DNA of 64,000 nt from Pseudomonadota bacterium. GTDB lineage: Bacteria; Pseudomonadota; Gammaproteobacteria; Burkholderiales; Gallionellaceae. Every line of letters starts with the position of its first letter. Within the stretch, counting starts at the first letter, position 1. The notes beneath the pieces were generated by a model. It was not told the DNA's origin, did no database searches, and was given only the letters and a program-made list of their open reading frames with translations. This document shows positions 8,800 through 18,248 of this stretch, one piece after another. The translations under genes were made by a program, and so were the position numbers. Where the stretch lies: positions 1-64,000 of the forward strand of contig JAJYYO010000011.1 in NCBI GenBank assembly GCA_021800795.1. The letters are read 5' to 3'.

Positions 8800-9723
8800 A
8801 TGATGCGCATGGCGATGATCGGGCTCGGCAAAATGGGCGGCAACATGGCAAGACGGTTGCGACGGGGTGGAGTTGAGGTTGTGGGCTACGACAGGTCAGG
8901 GGACGTCGTGGAAAAGCTGGTTTCTGAGTGCGGCATGATAGGCGCGGCTTCGGTGGTCGATGCAATCGCAGAACTTGCCTCCCCGAGGATCGTCTGGATC
9001 ATGCTGCCCAGCGGGGAACCGACGGAAATCCAGATCAGGGAGCTGGCGACGCTGTTGTCCGGCGGCGACATCGTCATCGACGGCGGCAACTCGAATTACC
9101 ACGACAGCCGGCGGCGGGGCGCATGGCTACGGGAGCGAGGCATCGGCTTCATGGATGCGGGCACTTCAGGCGGCGTGTGGGGGCTGGAAAACGGCTACTG
9201 CCTGATGGTCGGCGCAGAGCCGGAGGTCGCAGCGACTGTCGAGCCTGTGCTCAAGGCGCTTGCGCCGGCGCCCGACCGCGGATGGGCGCATGTCGGACCG
9301 GTGGGTTCGGGGCATTTCACGAAAATGGTTCACAACGGCATCGAATACGGCATGATGCAGGCCTTGTCCGAAGGGCTCGCACTCATCGAAGGGAAGCGCG
9401 AGTTTGCCCTCGACCTTGCCCAGATCACCGAACTCTGGCGCCATAGTTCGGTGGTGAGGAGCTGGTTATTGGATCTTACCGCTGAGGCGCTACACTCGGA
9501 TCAGAAGCTGGAGGGAATCGCTCCCTATGTCGCGGATTCAGGGGAAGGGCGATGGACTGCCATCGAGGCGATCGATCAGGGGGTGGCCGCCCCCGTGCTG
9601 AGTATGGCGCTTCAGATGCGCTTTCTGAGCCAGGACGACCAGGGTTACGGGTTCAAGCTGCTTTCCCTGATGAGAAATGCCTTCGGCGGACACGCCGTGA
9701 AAGCGCAGCATGAAAATAACTGA
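8800..9723 (+). CDS. gnd: 6-phosphogluconate dehydrogenase (decarboxylating), short type
   Basis: A 307-residue enzyme that oxidises and decarboxylates 6-phosphogluconate to ribulose-5-phosphate. An N-terminal Rossmann motif ([15 protein letters not shown]) is followed by [11 protein letters not shown], the substrate loop [14 protein letters not shown] and the catalytic lysine in [12 protein letters not shown] (Lys175). The roughly 300-residue length marks it as the short, often NAD-preferring GndA/YqeC-like form rather than the 470-residue form. AGGAGAAAT precedes the start. Its 3' end overlaps zwf by 14 bases, so the two are translationally coupled. Confidence 0.93.
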   Translation: MMRMAMIGLGKMGGNMARRLRRGGVEVVGYDRSGDVVEKLVSECGMIGAASVVDAIAELASPRIVWIMLPSGEPTEIQIRELATLLSGGDIVIDGGNSNYHDSRRRGAWLRERGIGFMDAGTSGGVWGLENGYCLMVGAEPEVAATVEPVLKALAPAPDRGWAHVGPVGSGHFTKMVHNGIEYGMMQALSEGLALIEGKREFALDLAQITELWRHSSVVRSWLLDLTAEALHSDQKLEGIAPYVADSGEGRWTAIEAIDQGVAAPVLSMALQMRFLSQDDQGYGFKLLSLMRNAFGGHAVKAQHENN

Positions 9724-11215
9724 TCCCTGCACGCTGGTCATCTTCGGCGCCGGAGGGAATCTCTCCCGGCGCAAATTGATTCCTGCGTTGTTTCAGCTCG
9801 AAACTTCGGCACGCCTGCCCGACAATATGGTGATTCTGGCTTCAAGTCTGGATCAGTGGAGCCGTGAACAATGGCTGGAAGAAGTGGCGAAAATGCTGCT
9901 CGCAAAATACCCGAACGGGATAGACGAGAAGGCTTTCGAGCGATTCAGGAGCAGGTTGTACTACCACCAGAGCAGCCTGGACGATCCGGAGGCCTACCAG
10001 AGATTGCAGGCAATGCTGGAAGAGACGCCCGAGTTTCCCTCGAATATCGTGTTTTACATGGCGGTCAGGCCTGCCGAGTTCATGGCGCTCATCGAGAAAC
10101 TGACTTCGGTCAACCTGCTCAGGGAAACCAGGGGATGGCGGCGGGTGGTGATCGAGAAGCCTTTCGGCTATGACCTGTTGAGCGCGCAGATCCTTCAGAA
10201 CGGGCTTTATAAGCATCTGAACGAACCCCAGATCTACCGGATAGACCATTATCTCGGGAAGGGGACGGTGCAGAACGTGATGCTTTTCCGCTTTGCCAAT
10301 CTGCTGCTCGAACCGCTCTGGAATCGCCATTACATCGACCACGTTCAGATCACGCACTCGGAAACCCTGGGTATCGAAGGCAGGGCGGATTATTACGAAG
10401 GTTCGGGCGCGTTGCGCGACATGATTCAGAGCCATCTGCTGCAATTGCTCACGATCGTCGCAATGGAGCCGCCGGTCTCGATCAGCGCCGAACACTTGCG
10501 CGACGAAAAAGTAAAGGTGCTGAAAGCCATTCGGCCGATCCCGCAAAATGCGGTGCATGCCCACGCTTTCAGGGGCCAGTATGCAAGCGGCATGGTGGAC
10601 GGCAAAGCTGTGCCCGGATATCTGGATGAAGCCGGGGTCGCCCCCGGCAGTTCGACCGAAACTTATGCGGCGCTCAAGCTGTTCGTCGACAACTGGCGCT
10701 GGATGGGCGTGCCGTTCTATCTCAGGACGGGCAAGCGCATGGCGGAAAACAGTTCCGCCATCTCGATACGCTTTAAAACACCTCCCCAGGATCTGTTGCG
10801 CCATACGCGCCGCGAGCCGCCGAAGCCGAACTGGATATTGCTCGGCATCCAGCCGAACGACTGCCTCAAGATGGAAATGCAGGTCAAGGTGCCGGGCCTC
10901 GATCTGCATACCCGCACCGTCAGCCTCGATGCGACTTATCACAAGGGCGGCGATCAGGACTACGACGCTTACGAAGGACTGTTGCTCGATGTGATGAACG
11001 GCGATCATTCCCTTTTTCTGCGTATCGACGAAGTGGAATGCGCGTGGAGCACCGTGGACCCGATCCTGAAGGTATGGTCGATGGAACGCGATTTCATCAA
11101 TACCTATCCGGCAGGCTCATGGGGCCCGCGCGGCACCTACCGGCTGTTCGACCGGGACGACCAGTTCTGGCGTCACTCGCTCGATACCGACGGCGGCGAT
11201 TTGCACGCATTTTAA
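9710..11215 (+). CDS. zwf: Glucose-6-phosphate 1-dehydrogenase
   Basis: A 501-residue enzyme that oxidises glucose-6-phosphate to 6-phosphogluconolactone and produces NADPH. The cofactor loop reads [17 protein letters not shown], where most relatives have GASGDL. The substrate motif [13 protein letters not shown] is intact, as are [26 protein letters not shown] and [10 protein letters not shown]. The start lies inside the end of gnd (14-base overlap). The DUF2934 gene follows 34 bases downstream, and no lactonase gene is present here. Confidence 0.94.
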   Translation: MKITDPCTLVIFGAGGNLSRRKLIPALFQLETSARLPDNMVILASSLDQWSREQWLEEVAKMLLAKYPNGIDEKAFERFRSRLYYHQSSLDDPEAYQRLQAMLEETPEFPSNIVFYMAVRPAEFMALIEKLTSVNLLRETRGWRRVVIEKPFGYDLLSAQILQNGLYKHLNEPQIYRIDHYLGKGTVQNVMLFRFANLLLEPLWNRHYIDHVQITHSETLGIEGRADYYEGSGALRDMIQSHLLQLLTIVAMEPPVSISAEHLRDEKVKVLKAIRPIPQNAVHAHAFRGQYASGMVDGKAVPGYLDEAGVAPGSSTETYAALKLFVDNWRWMGVPFYLRTGKRMAENSSAISIRFKTPPQDLLRHTRREPPKPNWILLGIQPNDCLKMEMQVKVPGLDLHTRTVSLDATYHKGGDQDYDAYEGLLLDVMNGDHSLFLRIDEVECAWSTVDPILKVWSMERDFINTYPAGSWGPRGTYRLFDRDDQFWRHSLDTDGGDLHAF

Positions 11216-11249
11216 CGACTCACTACCCGCTCGATACAGGAGGATTGAA

Positions 11250-11501
11250 ATGGAACATATCGAAAAGTTGCCGAAAACAAGGGCGGGGAAGTTGCCTGCA
11301 GAAAGCCCTGCCGAGGCAAAACCCGCAGTGCGTCGGCGCAAGAAGGTTGCGATCGCTCACGAGGAGCGCCATGGCATGATCGCCGATGCGGCCTATTTTC
11401 GCTCTCAAAAGCGGGGTGCGTCGGAACAGGGCGATCATTTTGCCGACTGGCTTGCCGCAGAAGCGGAGATAGACGCGATCATTTCGGGTAGTCAAAGATG
11501 A
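11250..11501 (+). CDS. DUF2934 small protein
   Basis: An 83-residue basic protein. After a Lys/Arg/Ala/Pro-rich N-terminal half (RRRKK), the C-terminal 40 residues match DUF2934: ERHGMIADAAYFRSQKRG followed by DWLAAEAEI. The family is common in environmental proteobacteria, often near glycogen and carbohydrate-storage genes. Its function is unknown. GGAGGATTGAA precedes the ATG. It follows zwf by 34 bases, so it is probably the last gene of the sugar operon. Confidence 0.8.
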   Translation: MEHIEKLPKTRAGKLPAESPAEAKPAVRRRKKVAIAHEERHGMIADAAYFRSQKRGASEQGDHFADWLAAEAEIDAIISGSQR

Positions 11502-11646
11502 GAACCCGCTTGTCGTGCCGGTAAATTGTTAATAAGTTGATTGCAATCATACTATTGCATAGCTGTTAAGACGTTCTGGCGAGTTTTTCAGGATGGTCAG
11601 TGGTTCTCCCAGACCGGTGTTTTTCGAGCGGTAACGGGCGGCATCT

Positions 11647-11666
11647 GGCATGTTTAGGCATGTTTA
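11647..11666 (+). repeat. Two tandem 10-bp direct repeats before the RpfE-like gene
   Basis: GGCATGTTTA occurs twice in tandem, followed by GGCG, about 40 bases before the ATG at 11704. It lies in the 200-base spacer 11502-11703, which otherwise holds no gene. It could be a regulator site or a replication slip. Confidence 0.35.
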
Positions 11667-11703
11667 GGCGAGAATAACGATGATCTGGGTTAAACTCGCG
11701 GTC

Positions 11704-12729
11704 ATGAAAAACGTTCATCTGGTCGTTGCCGATTTATTCCTGCCCAAAGATTTTGCCGCCGAGGCGTGCGCGGGGTTGCGTCTGCCTGCGCTGGAAAGAA
11801 TTCTGGCGCGTGGACGCAGTGAAATACATCCGGCGATTTCGCTGGAAGAGGCTCTGTGCGGGCTGTTTGCTGTGCCCGGCAAGACGGGGTTGGCAACAAT
11901 TTCAGCGGCATTTGACGGGCTGGAACGCGGTTGCTGGCTGCGCGCCGATCCGGTGCATGTGCGTTTGCAGCGCGAGCAGGTCGTATTGCTGCCCGATGTG
12001 ACTGTCAGTGTTGAGGAGGCCGCACTTTTTTGCGCCAGCCTGAACGAGCACTTCGCGGGCCAGGGCATGGCGTTTTTTGCGCCGCATCCGCTCCGCTGGT
12101 ATGTGCGGCTGGATGCGCTGCCTGACATTACAACGGTGCCGTTGTCGCAGGCGGGCGGGCGCAATATTCACGGCAATTTGCCGGCGGGGCCGGATGCGCG
12201 GCACTGGCATCAGTTGTTCAACGAGATACAGATGCTGCTGTTCGCACATCCGCTCAACGAGGCGCGGGAAGCGCGCGGCGAAATGCCGGTCAACAGCGTG
12301 TGGTTCTGGGGGGATATGGCAGGGCAAATGCCTCCGCAAAGCCGTATCGAGTGCGCGAGTTCGGATGAATTGCTGGTGGAAATGCTGGCGTCTCAAGCCG
12401 GGATTCCCTGCGCATCGTGGCAGCCGACATGGCGCAACCCCCTCGCCCCCGATGGGGAAAGGGCCGGGGAATTGCTGGTCTGGACGGGTTTGCGCAGCGC
12501 CTTGCAGCGCGGCGATCCGGCGGCGTGGCGCGATGCATTGCAGGATTTTGAGACCGGTTACGCACAGCCTTTATGGCAGGCTTTGCGAACGGGTAGAATC
12601 GCCCGATTAAGGCTTGACGTGCTGGGCGGCGATGGCCTGCGGAGTGTCGCTCTGGCACGCGCCGATAGTTGGTCGTTCTGGAGGAAAACCAGGCGGCTGG
12701 CCGAGTATTCTGTAGCGAACGGAATCTAG
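11704..12729 (+). CDS. RpfE-type protein (phosphoglycerate mutase-like annotation)
   Basis: A 341-residue cytoplasmic protein of the betaproteobacterial family usually annotated as RpfE-like or as 2,3-bisphosphoglycerate-independent phosphoglycerate mutase-like. It opens with HLVVADLFLP. It contains the conserved core LRADPVHVRLQREQVVLL, RNIHGNLPAGPDARHWHQ, NEIQMLLF and NSVWFWGDM. I see no complete metal-binding set of a true mutase, so catalytic activity is doubtful. An in-frame ATG at 11680 is an alternative start; 11704 fits the family. The segment around 12438-12470 (NPLAPDGERAG) is encoded by a GC-rich palindrome and may be an in-frame repeat insertion. Confidence 0.65.
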   Translation: MKNVHLVVADLFLPKDFAAEACAGLRLPALERILARGRSEIHPAISLEEALCGLFAVPGKTGLATISAAFDGLERGCWLRADPVHVRLQREQVVLLPDVTVSVEEAALFCASLNEHFAGQGMAFFAPHPLRWYVRLDALPDITTVPLSQAGGRNIHGNLPAGPDARHWHQLFNEIQMLLFAHPLNEAREARGEMPVNSVWFWGDMAGQMPPQSRIECASSDELLVEMLASQAGIPCASWQPTWRNPLAPDGERAGELLVWTGLRSALQRGDPAAWRDALQDFETGYAQPLWQALRTGRIARLRLDVLGGDGLRSVALARADSWSFWRKTRRLAEYSVANGI

Positions 12730-12739
12730 CGGAGAAATC

Positions 12740-14269
12740 ATGGGTTTCTGGCATACAGCGATACAGTATTTCTGGCGTGAGGAAGCGATTTTTGTGTTCC
12801 TGCTGGTACTTGGCCTGTCATTTTTACTGGCCTCTCTTCTCAGGGAAGACCGCAAAAGCGTCGTCAATACGCTGGTTTTCTTTCTTACCTGCAATGTGCT
12901 GGCGTTTATCAGCGGGCTGCTGTATGCCTTGCAATTTACCTTTGCTGCATCGGTCTCTCATGAAGCCGCGGTGATCGGGGCAGGCATTGCGGCTATCCGT
13001 CTGTCAGGCCTGTTGCTGTTTCGCATCGTGTTGCCCCTGATCCGTTTGCAACCGCCGCGCATCACCGAAGATATTTTTGTCATTATCGCTTACATCACCT
13101 GGGGGCTGGTGCGGCTGCGTTACGCCGGACTGGATCTTTCCAGCATCGTGGCGACCTCGGCAATGATTACGGCGGTGATTGCGTTCGCCATGCAGGATAC
13201 ACTGGGCAATATTCTGGGTGGACTAGCCCTGCAACTGGATAATTCCGTTGATATCGGCGACTGGATCAGCCTGGACGAGGTGGTCGGCCGCGTGGTGGAT
13301 ATACGCTGGCGCTCGACCCTGGTCGAGACGCGCAACTGGGAAACGGTGGTGTTTCCCAACAGCCAGCTGATGAAAAACAGATTTCTGGTCTTGGGTCGCC
13401 GCAGCGGCCAGCCTGTGCAGCTGCGACGCTGGATATGGTTCGATGTCAGCCTGAATACCACACCGAGGCAAGTGATCGCGGCGGTAGAGGATACTATCCT
13501 GCTTGCCGATATTAAAAATGTCGCCAAGTTGCCCGCGCCCAATTGCGTGCTGATGGAAATTGACAAGGGCGTGTCGCGCTATGCCTTGCGCTACTGGCTG
13601 ACCGATCTGGCACAGGATGATCCGACCGATGCGACGGTGCGCTGGCATGTTTATACCGCGCTGGAGCGCGCCGGCATCCGTCTGGAAGTCGAAAAGAAAA
13701 ATGTTCACTATGTCAAGGAAAACGAGAAATACGAAGGGGTAGTGCATCAGCGCGAATCGCAGCAACGCGTCAAGACGCTCAAGCGCGTTGAACTGTTTGC
13801 ACAAATGACCGATGATGAGCTGCGTTCGCTGGCCGAGCGGCTCAAGTATGCGCAGTTTGCCAAGGGTAATATCATTTCCAGGCAGGGTGCGATTGCGCAC
13901 TGGCTGTATATCATCATCAACGGTGAGGCAGAGGTCTACTTGGAAACGCCGGAAGGTGAGCGGCGCAGCGTGAACGTGCTGTCCAAAGGCAGTTTTTTCG
14001 GCGAGATGGGCATGATGACCGGTGCGCCGCGTTCGGCTTCGGTAGTCGCCATAACCGATGTGGAATGCTACCGTCTCGACAAGGAGGCGTTTGCCGGGAT
14101 CATGCAGGCCCGGCCCGGTCTTGCCGAAGAAATCACGCATATTCTGGTGGAACGGCGCGCACAACTGGACAGCGTGCTGCACCACCTGGATGTCCAAACC
14201 AGCCAACAGGAGAAGAGCACACAACACAATGAGTTGCTGGTGAGCGTTAAACGATTCTTCGGTTTGTAG
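12740..14269 (+). CDS. MscS-type mechanosensitive channel with cyclic-nucleotide-binding domain
   Basis: A 509-residue inner membrane protein. About four hydrophobic helices lie in residues 1-130. The MscS pore and beta domain follow (AFAMQDTLGNILGGL, DNSVDIGDWISLDEVVGRV, RNWETVVFPNSQLMKN) at about 140-220. A C-terminal cNMP-binding domain lies at about 350-460 (INGEAEVYLET, KGSFFGEMGMMTGAPRSASV). Such chimeras release solutes on swelling and may be tuned by a nucleotide. It starts 10 bases after the RpfE-like gene, with GGAG 8 bases upstream of the ATG. Confidence 0.88.
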   Translation: MGFWHTAIQYFWREEAIFVFLLVLGLSFLLASLLREDRKSVVNTLVFFLTCNVLAFISGLLYALQFTFAASVSHEAAVIGAGIAAIRLSGLLLFRIVLPLIRLQPPRITEDIFVIIAYITWGLVRLRYAGLDLSSIVATSAMITAVIAFAMQDTLGNILGGLALQLDNSVDIGDWISLDEVVGRVVDIRWRSTLVETRNWETVVFPNSQLMKNRFLVLGRRSGQPVQLRRWIWFDVSLNTTPRQVIAAVEDTILLADIKNVAKLPAPNCVLMEIDKGVSRYALRYWLTDLAQDDPTDATVRWHVYTALERAGIRLEVEKKNVHYVKENEKYEGVVHQRESQQRVKTLKRVELFAQMTDDELRSLAERLKYAQFAKGNIISRQGAIAHWLYIIINGEAEVYLETPEGERRSVNVLSKGSFFGEMGMMTGAPRSASVVAITDVECYRLDKEAFAGIMQARPGLAEEITHILVERRAQLDSVLHHLDVQTSQQEKSTQHNELLVSVKRFFGL

Positions 14270-14322
14270 TATCATCGCGCCGCAATCGACGGGGCGCCTG
14301 TCGAACGAATTTATTAAATAGT

Positions 14323-14382
14323 CTGTAGCGAGTAGCGTGTAGCCCACCCATCAGATGAGCTGCCGGCTGCCGGCTACCGGCT
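14323..14382 (+). repeat. GTAGC-rich imperfect hairpin upstream of accA
   Basis: A block of GTAGC units (CTGTAGCGAGTAGCGTGTAGC split over 14323-14343) is followed by GCCGGCTGCCGGCTACCGGC at 14363-14382. The arms can pair imperfectly. It lies 18 bases before the accA start and resembles the clearer elements at 32031, 61270 and 63744, which also lie just upstream of genes. Confidence 0.5.
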
Positions 14383-14399
14383 CATAGCCAGGGACAACT

Positions 14400-15371
14400 A
14401 TGAAAGTTACATTTTTGGATTTTGAAGGTCCCATTGCGGATCTGGAAGACAAGATCGAGCAATTGCGCGGCATGCACGATGATACGGCAGCGCTCGATAT
14501 TGCGGATGAGATCGCGCAACTGTCGAAAAAAAGCGAAGTCTTGACCCGCGATATTTATGCCAAACTCACGCCCTGGCAGATTTCCAAGGTGTCGCGTCAT
14601 CCGCAGAGGCCGTATACACTTGATTATATTGAACATTTATTTACAGACTTCGAAGAGTTGCACGGCGACCGCAGCTTTGCCGATGATAAGGCGATCATAG
14701 GTGGGCTTGCGCGTTTCAATGGTCAGAGCGTGATGGTGATCGGTCACCAGAAGGGGCGCGATACCAGGGAAAAAATCCTGCGCAATTTCGGCATGCCGCG
14801 CCCGGAAGGTTACCGCAAGGCGATGCGACTGATGCGGCTGGCGGAAAAATTCGGCATTCCCATCATGACGTTCGTCGATACGCCGGGCGCCTATCCCGGT
14901 GTGGGGGCGGAGGAGCGCGGGCAGTCCGAGGCGATCGGGCGCAATCTGTATGAGATGAGCGAATTGCGTGTGCCCATCATCTGTACCATCATCGGCGAAG
15001 GCGGTTCGGGCGGCGCGCTGGCGATTGCGGTGGGCGACGCCATGCTGATGATGCAATACAGCACGTATTCGGTGATTTCGCCGGAAGGGTGCGCGTCGAT
15101 TCTGTGGAAGAGCGCCGACAAAGCGGAGGATGCGGCGGAGACGCTGGGCATCACGGCGACCCGTCTGAAGTCGCTGGGCATTGTGGACAAGATCATTCAT
15201 GAACCCCTGGGCGGTGCGCACCGGGATTACGAGGCGACCATGCAGAGCGTGAAAAAGGCGTTGCAGGATGCGCTGAAAACTGCGCAGAATAAATCGACCA
15301 ACGACCTGTTGCGTGACCGCTTCAATCGCCTGATGAGTTATGGAAAGTTCAAGGAAGTCGAGCTCGGCTGA
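14400..15371 (+). CDS. accA: Acetyl-CoA carboxylase carboxyltransferase subunit alpha
   Basis: A 323-residue subunit that, with AccD, transfers carboxyl from biotin to acetyl-CoA in the first step of fatty acid synthesis. The N-terminal helical part ([17 protein letters not shown]) and the crotonase-like carboxyltransferase domain are complete: [71 protein letters not shown]. The length is normal. tilS follows directly, as in many betaproteobacteria, but a repeat element now occupies the junction. Confidence 0.97.
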   Translation: MKVTFLDFEGPIADLEDKIEQLRGMHDDTAALDIADEIAQLSKKSEVLTRDIYAKLTPWQISKVSRHPQRPYTLDYIEHLFTDFEELHGDRSFADDKAIIGGLARFNGQSVMVIGHQKGRDTREKILRNFGMPRPEGYRKAMRLMRLAEKFGIPIMTFVDTPGAYPGVGAEERGQSEAIGRNLYEMSELRVPIICTIIGEGGSGGALAIAVGDAMLMMQYSTYSVISPEGCASILWKSADKAEDAAETLGITATRLKSLGIVDKIIHEPLGGAHRDYEATMQSVKKALQDALKTAQNKSTNDLLRDRFNRLMSYGKFKEVELG

Positions 15372-15372
15372 T

Positions 15373-15492
15373 CTAACGGGCATGGCAAAAAAATCGCCCC
15401 TGACGATGAAACCCGCCATGCCCGTTTCCCTCACCTCAACCCTCTCCCAAAGGGCGAGGGGGCCAACGAATCGTTGCGCGAGTTCCACGTTA
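15373..15492 (+). repeat. Leader repeat copy 1, at the tilS 5' end
   Basis: This 120-bp element begins CTAACGGGCATGGC one base after the accA stop and ends TCCACGTTA. It contains an inverted pair AACGGGCATGGC/GCCATGCCCGTT, a palindromic CCCTCACC...GGGCGAGGGGG core, and a tail AACGAATCGTTGCGCGAG. Copies 2 (18177-18374) and 3 (48395-48554) share both ends and the tail. The ends form a short TAACG/CGTTA inverted repeat. The frame opened by ATG at 15418 reads MPVSLTSTLSQRARGPTN and on into TilS. Confidence 0.8.
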
Positions 15493-16839
15493 ATTGAGCG
15501 CATCGAGGCGGGTTTGCCGCCCGCAGGCAGCGCTGTCATGGTGGGCTTGAGCGGCGGCGTGGACTCGGTGGTGCTGTTGCATCTGTTCAGTCAGCTCGCG
15601 CCGCGTTTCTCATGGCAGCTCACCGCCATCCATGTGCACCACGGCATCAGCGCAAATGCCGACCGCTGGGCGGCATTTTGCTCAACCCTTTGTGCGCGTT
15701 TGTGCATTCCATTGCATATCGAACGGGTGGATATCGCTCCGCTGAGAGCGCATGGACTGGAAGCGGCCGCCCGCCGTTTGCGCCATGCGGCATTTGCCAA
15801 TCAGCCATGCGATTATGTGGCCCTGGCGCATCACGCGGACGATCAGGTGGAAACCCTGTTTTTGCAACTATTGCGCGGCGCAGGCGTGCGCGGCGCAAGT
15901 GCGATGCCATTTATTAAACGTGTCTCTCAATCCCCCCCCTTGAAGGAAGAGGGTTGGGGTGATGTGCCCCGTTGTCCTGTTTTGCTGCGTCCCCTGCTGT
16001 CTTTGACGCGCCAGGAAATTCTGGATTATGCCGCCCTGCATGATCTTGAGTGGATAGAAGACGAGAGCAATGCGGATGAGGGTTACCCGCGCAATTTTCT
16101 GCGGCACCGATTGCTGCCTCTGTTGAGTGAAAAATTCCCCGCCTATCGCGAAACGCTGACGCGCAGCACGCGACATTTCGCCGAGGCTGCCGAGTTGCTG
16201 GATGATCTGGCGCGGCTGGATGCCGTGAAAGCCATGTCGGCTGACACGCTGTCTGTTGCTGCTTTGCAGACCTTGAGCCTGCCGCGCGCCAAAAATCTGC
16301 TGCGCTACTTTCTGCATCAACTCGGCGCGCCTATGCCGCAAGTCGTGCAACTGGACGACATGCTGCATCAACTGTGTGGCGCGCGGGAGGATGCGGTTGT
16401 CTGCATCAGTTTTGGCGGCTGGCAGGTGCGCCGCTATCAGGGCAGGGTATATGGGTCGCGCGCCCTGGGTGAATTTAACCGGGGTCTTGTCTTGCCGTGG
16501 AGCGGCGAAGACAGACTGGGCTGGCCGGCGACAGGTTCATGCGTCGTATTCGAACATGGTGCGGGGCAGGGCATCAGTCTGGCTAAATTGCAGCGCGCCC
16601 CTGTTACACTGCGTCTGCGTCAGGGCGGGGAGTCGCTGCGGCCATCGTCAAACGCTGCAACCCGTACCCTGAAAAACCTGTTGCAGGAGCACCGCATCCC
16701 GCCCTGGCTGCGCGACCGTTTGCCGCTGCTTTATTGCGGTGAGGAACTGGCTTGCATGCCGGGAGTTGCGATTGCGGCGGAGTACCAGACTACGGAAAAT
16801 GAGGCGGGTATCGGGGTGTATCCGGCGGAGCTGTCCTGA
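15418..16839 (+). CDS. tilS: tRNA(Ile)-lysidine synthase
   Basis: An ATP-dependent enzyme that attaches lysine to C34 of tRNA-Ile(CAU), giving the AUA-reading anticodon. The PP-loop motif SGGVDSVVLLHLF, the HHGIS strand, LALAHHADDQVETLFLQLLRGAG and the C-terminal TilS_C region (VTLRLRQGGESLRPS) are visible. The start is uncertain: codons 1-24 from 15418 come from repeat copy 1, and other in-frame ATGs lie at 15382 and 15406, none with a clear ribosome site. The native start may have been replaced. A second palindromic insertion encodes QSPPLKEEGWGDV at 15928-15963, without breaking the frame. Confidence 0.9.
   Translation: MPVSLTSTLSQRARGPTNRCASSTLIERIEAGLPPAGSAVMVGLSGGVDSVVLLHLFSQLAPRFSWQLTAIHVHHGISANADRWAAFCSTLCARLCIPLHIERVDIAPLRAHGLEAAARRLRHAAFANQPCDYVALAHHADDQVETLFLQLLRGAGVRGASAMPFIKRVSQSPPLKEEGWGDVPRCPVLLRPLLSLTRQEILDYAALHDLEWIEDESNADEGYPRNFLRHRLLPLLSEKFPAYRETLTRSTRHFAEAAELLDDLARLDAVKAMSADTLSVAALQTLSLPRAKNLLRYFLHQLGAPMPQVVQLDDMLHQLCGAREDAVVCISFGGWQVRRYQGRVYGSRALGEFNRGLVLPWSGEDRLGWPATGSCVVFEHGAGQGISLAKLQRAPVTLRLRQGGESLRPSSNAATRTLKNLLQEHRIPPWLRDRLPLLYCGEELACMPGVAIAAEYQTTENEAGIGVYPAELS
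15928..15963 (+). repeat. Palindromic insert inside tilS
   Basis: TCAATCCCCCCCC and GGGTTGGGGTGA flank TTGAAGGAAGA, forming a GC-rich imperfect palindrome. It adds about a dozen residues between GASAMPF and the LLRPLL strand, where TilS relatives are shorter. The length keeps the reading frame. It resembles the core of the leader repeats but lacks their ends. Confidence 0.5.
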
Positions 16840-16868
16840 AGCCCGGGCCGTGGCAGTCAGATAGGCGG

Positions 16869-18248
16869 TCAGGAATCGTCTTGTTTTTTTGACCATTCGA
16901 TCTTTTTCAGTTTGATGAGCGGTTTGCCGGGTATCCCGGTTCCAGGTTCCTGAGCCTCATGCATCAGCGGATGCTTCAGTTCTTCATCGGTCAGTTCGGT
17001 TTTTGCCGGATATTTTTTGCTGCTGACCACACCGATCCCGCCGGTCACCCGGGTCTTGTTCTGTTCATTCACTGCGCCGCTATCAACACGGGTTTGCTGT
17101 TCTTTGACAGGATTTTTGAGCGGAGAGGGAGCGTCGCGCATTGCTATATCGGCCTGTGGCTTGTCCGAGTGCTTTACTTCGGTAACGCCGGTTTTTAAGC
17201 TTTTGGCATGTCTTGTTTCCGCCGCTATTTCCCTTTTGCGTTGCGCAGTTTCAGCATTGATTTCGGCCCGGCGTCGCGCCATTTCGACTTCGAGTTCGCT
17301 TTTGCGTTGCGCCGCCGCGCTATTGCGTTCGGATCCGGCTTGCTGCTCTGCTTTTTTCCTGGCCGATTTTTCCGCTATATCCGCCAGCTTTTTAGCCTGA
17401 ATCTGCGCATTGAGTGCGGCCTTTTCCGAGGCTTGCTGCCTGGCCTGCTCGGCGGCGGCCTGCTCTGCCTTCATACGCGCGGCCTCCGCCAGCGCGGCTT
17501 CGGCGGCCTTGATGCGTGCGGCCTCGGTGCGGGCCTGCTGTTGCTGTTCGGCCAGTTTCCGACTCGCGATACCCTTCTCAATTGCGTCCCGCCGAGCCAG
17601 ATAGGCAAGGCGACTGCTCTCGTCGTTTGCATAGCTCGCTGCGCCGGCAAGCCACTTGGATGCTGCAACGCTGTCCTGTGCAACACCCAGCCCGTTTTCA
17701 TAACAGTCGCTCAGTCTGGCATGCGCTGCGGCATTTCCCTGGTCGGCGGCCAGACGGTACCACTTGATGGCCTCAACGTAGTCTTGCGGTACGCCCATGC
17801 CTGTCGCATACATCTGTCCGGTCTCCAGTTGCGCGGATGAATTTCCCTGCTTTGCGGACAAGGTCAACCAATGCATGGCCTTTTTAAAGTCCTGCGGTAC
17901 GCCGTTGCCACGTTCATACATCAGGCCCAGATTGGCCTGAGCCTGAGCATGGCCTTGTTCAGCCGCAGCCAGATACCATTGCAAGGCCACGGGGTAGTTT
18001 CGCTGGATGATCAGACCCTGCGTATACAGCAGACCCAGATTGAACTGAGCGACCGGATCGCCTTTGGCGGCCAGGGGCAGAAACAGCGTGGCGGCGCGGG
18101 CGTAATCGCCTGCCTCCTGCGCCCTTTGCGCCTCTCCCAGCGGTCCGGCCTGCGCGACCCCCGCCAGCAGGAACAGTAACGTGAAACTCGCACAGCGATT
18201 CGTTCGTTCCCTCTCCCTCCGGGACGAATACGGGATTTCGGAAAGCAT
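16869..18248 (-). CDS. Sel1-repeat protein with signal peptide and coiled-coil tail
   Basis: A 459-residue exported protein. A signal peptide with hydrophobic core TLLFLLAGVAQA precedes four or five Sel1-like TPR repeats (AQFNLGLLYTQG, AQANLGLMYERGNGVPQD, AQLETGQMYATGMGVPQD, AHARLSDCYENGLGVAQD). A long Ala/Glu/Arg/Lys coiled coil follows (about 200-350), then a polar tail ending IKLKKIEWSKKQDDS. Sel1 proteins scaffold envelope complexes; the partner here is unknown. The frame stays open to 18473, and ATGs at 18248 (GGAAAG upstream) and 18329 both lie inside leader repeat copy 2. So the whole n-region of the signal peptide is repeat-derived. It is convergent with tilS. Confidence 0.8.
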   Translation of the reverse strand: MLSEIPYSSRRERERTNRCASFTLLFLLAGVAQAGPLGEAQRAQEAGDYARAATLFLPLAAKGDPVAQFNLGLLYTQGLIIQRNYPVALQWYLAAAEQGHAQAQANLGLMYERGNGVPQDFKKAMHWLTLSAKQGNSSAQLETGQMYATGMGVPQDYVEAIKWYRLAADQGNAAAHARLSDCYENGLGVAQDSVAASKWLAGAASYANDESSRLAYLARRDAIEKGIASRKLAEQQQQARTEAARIKAAEAALAEAARMKAEQAAAEQARQQASEKAALNAQIQAKKLADIAEKSARKKAEQQAGSERNSAAAQRKSELEVEMARRRAEINAETAQRKREIAAETRHAKSLKTGVTEVKHSDKPQADIAMRDAPSPLKNPVKEQQTRVDSGAVNEQNKTRVTGGIGVVSSKKYPAKTELTDEELKHPLMHEAQEPGTGIPGKPLIKLKKIEWSKKQDDS

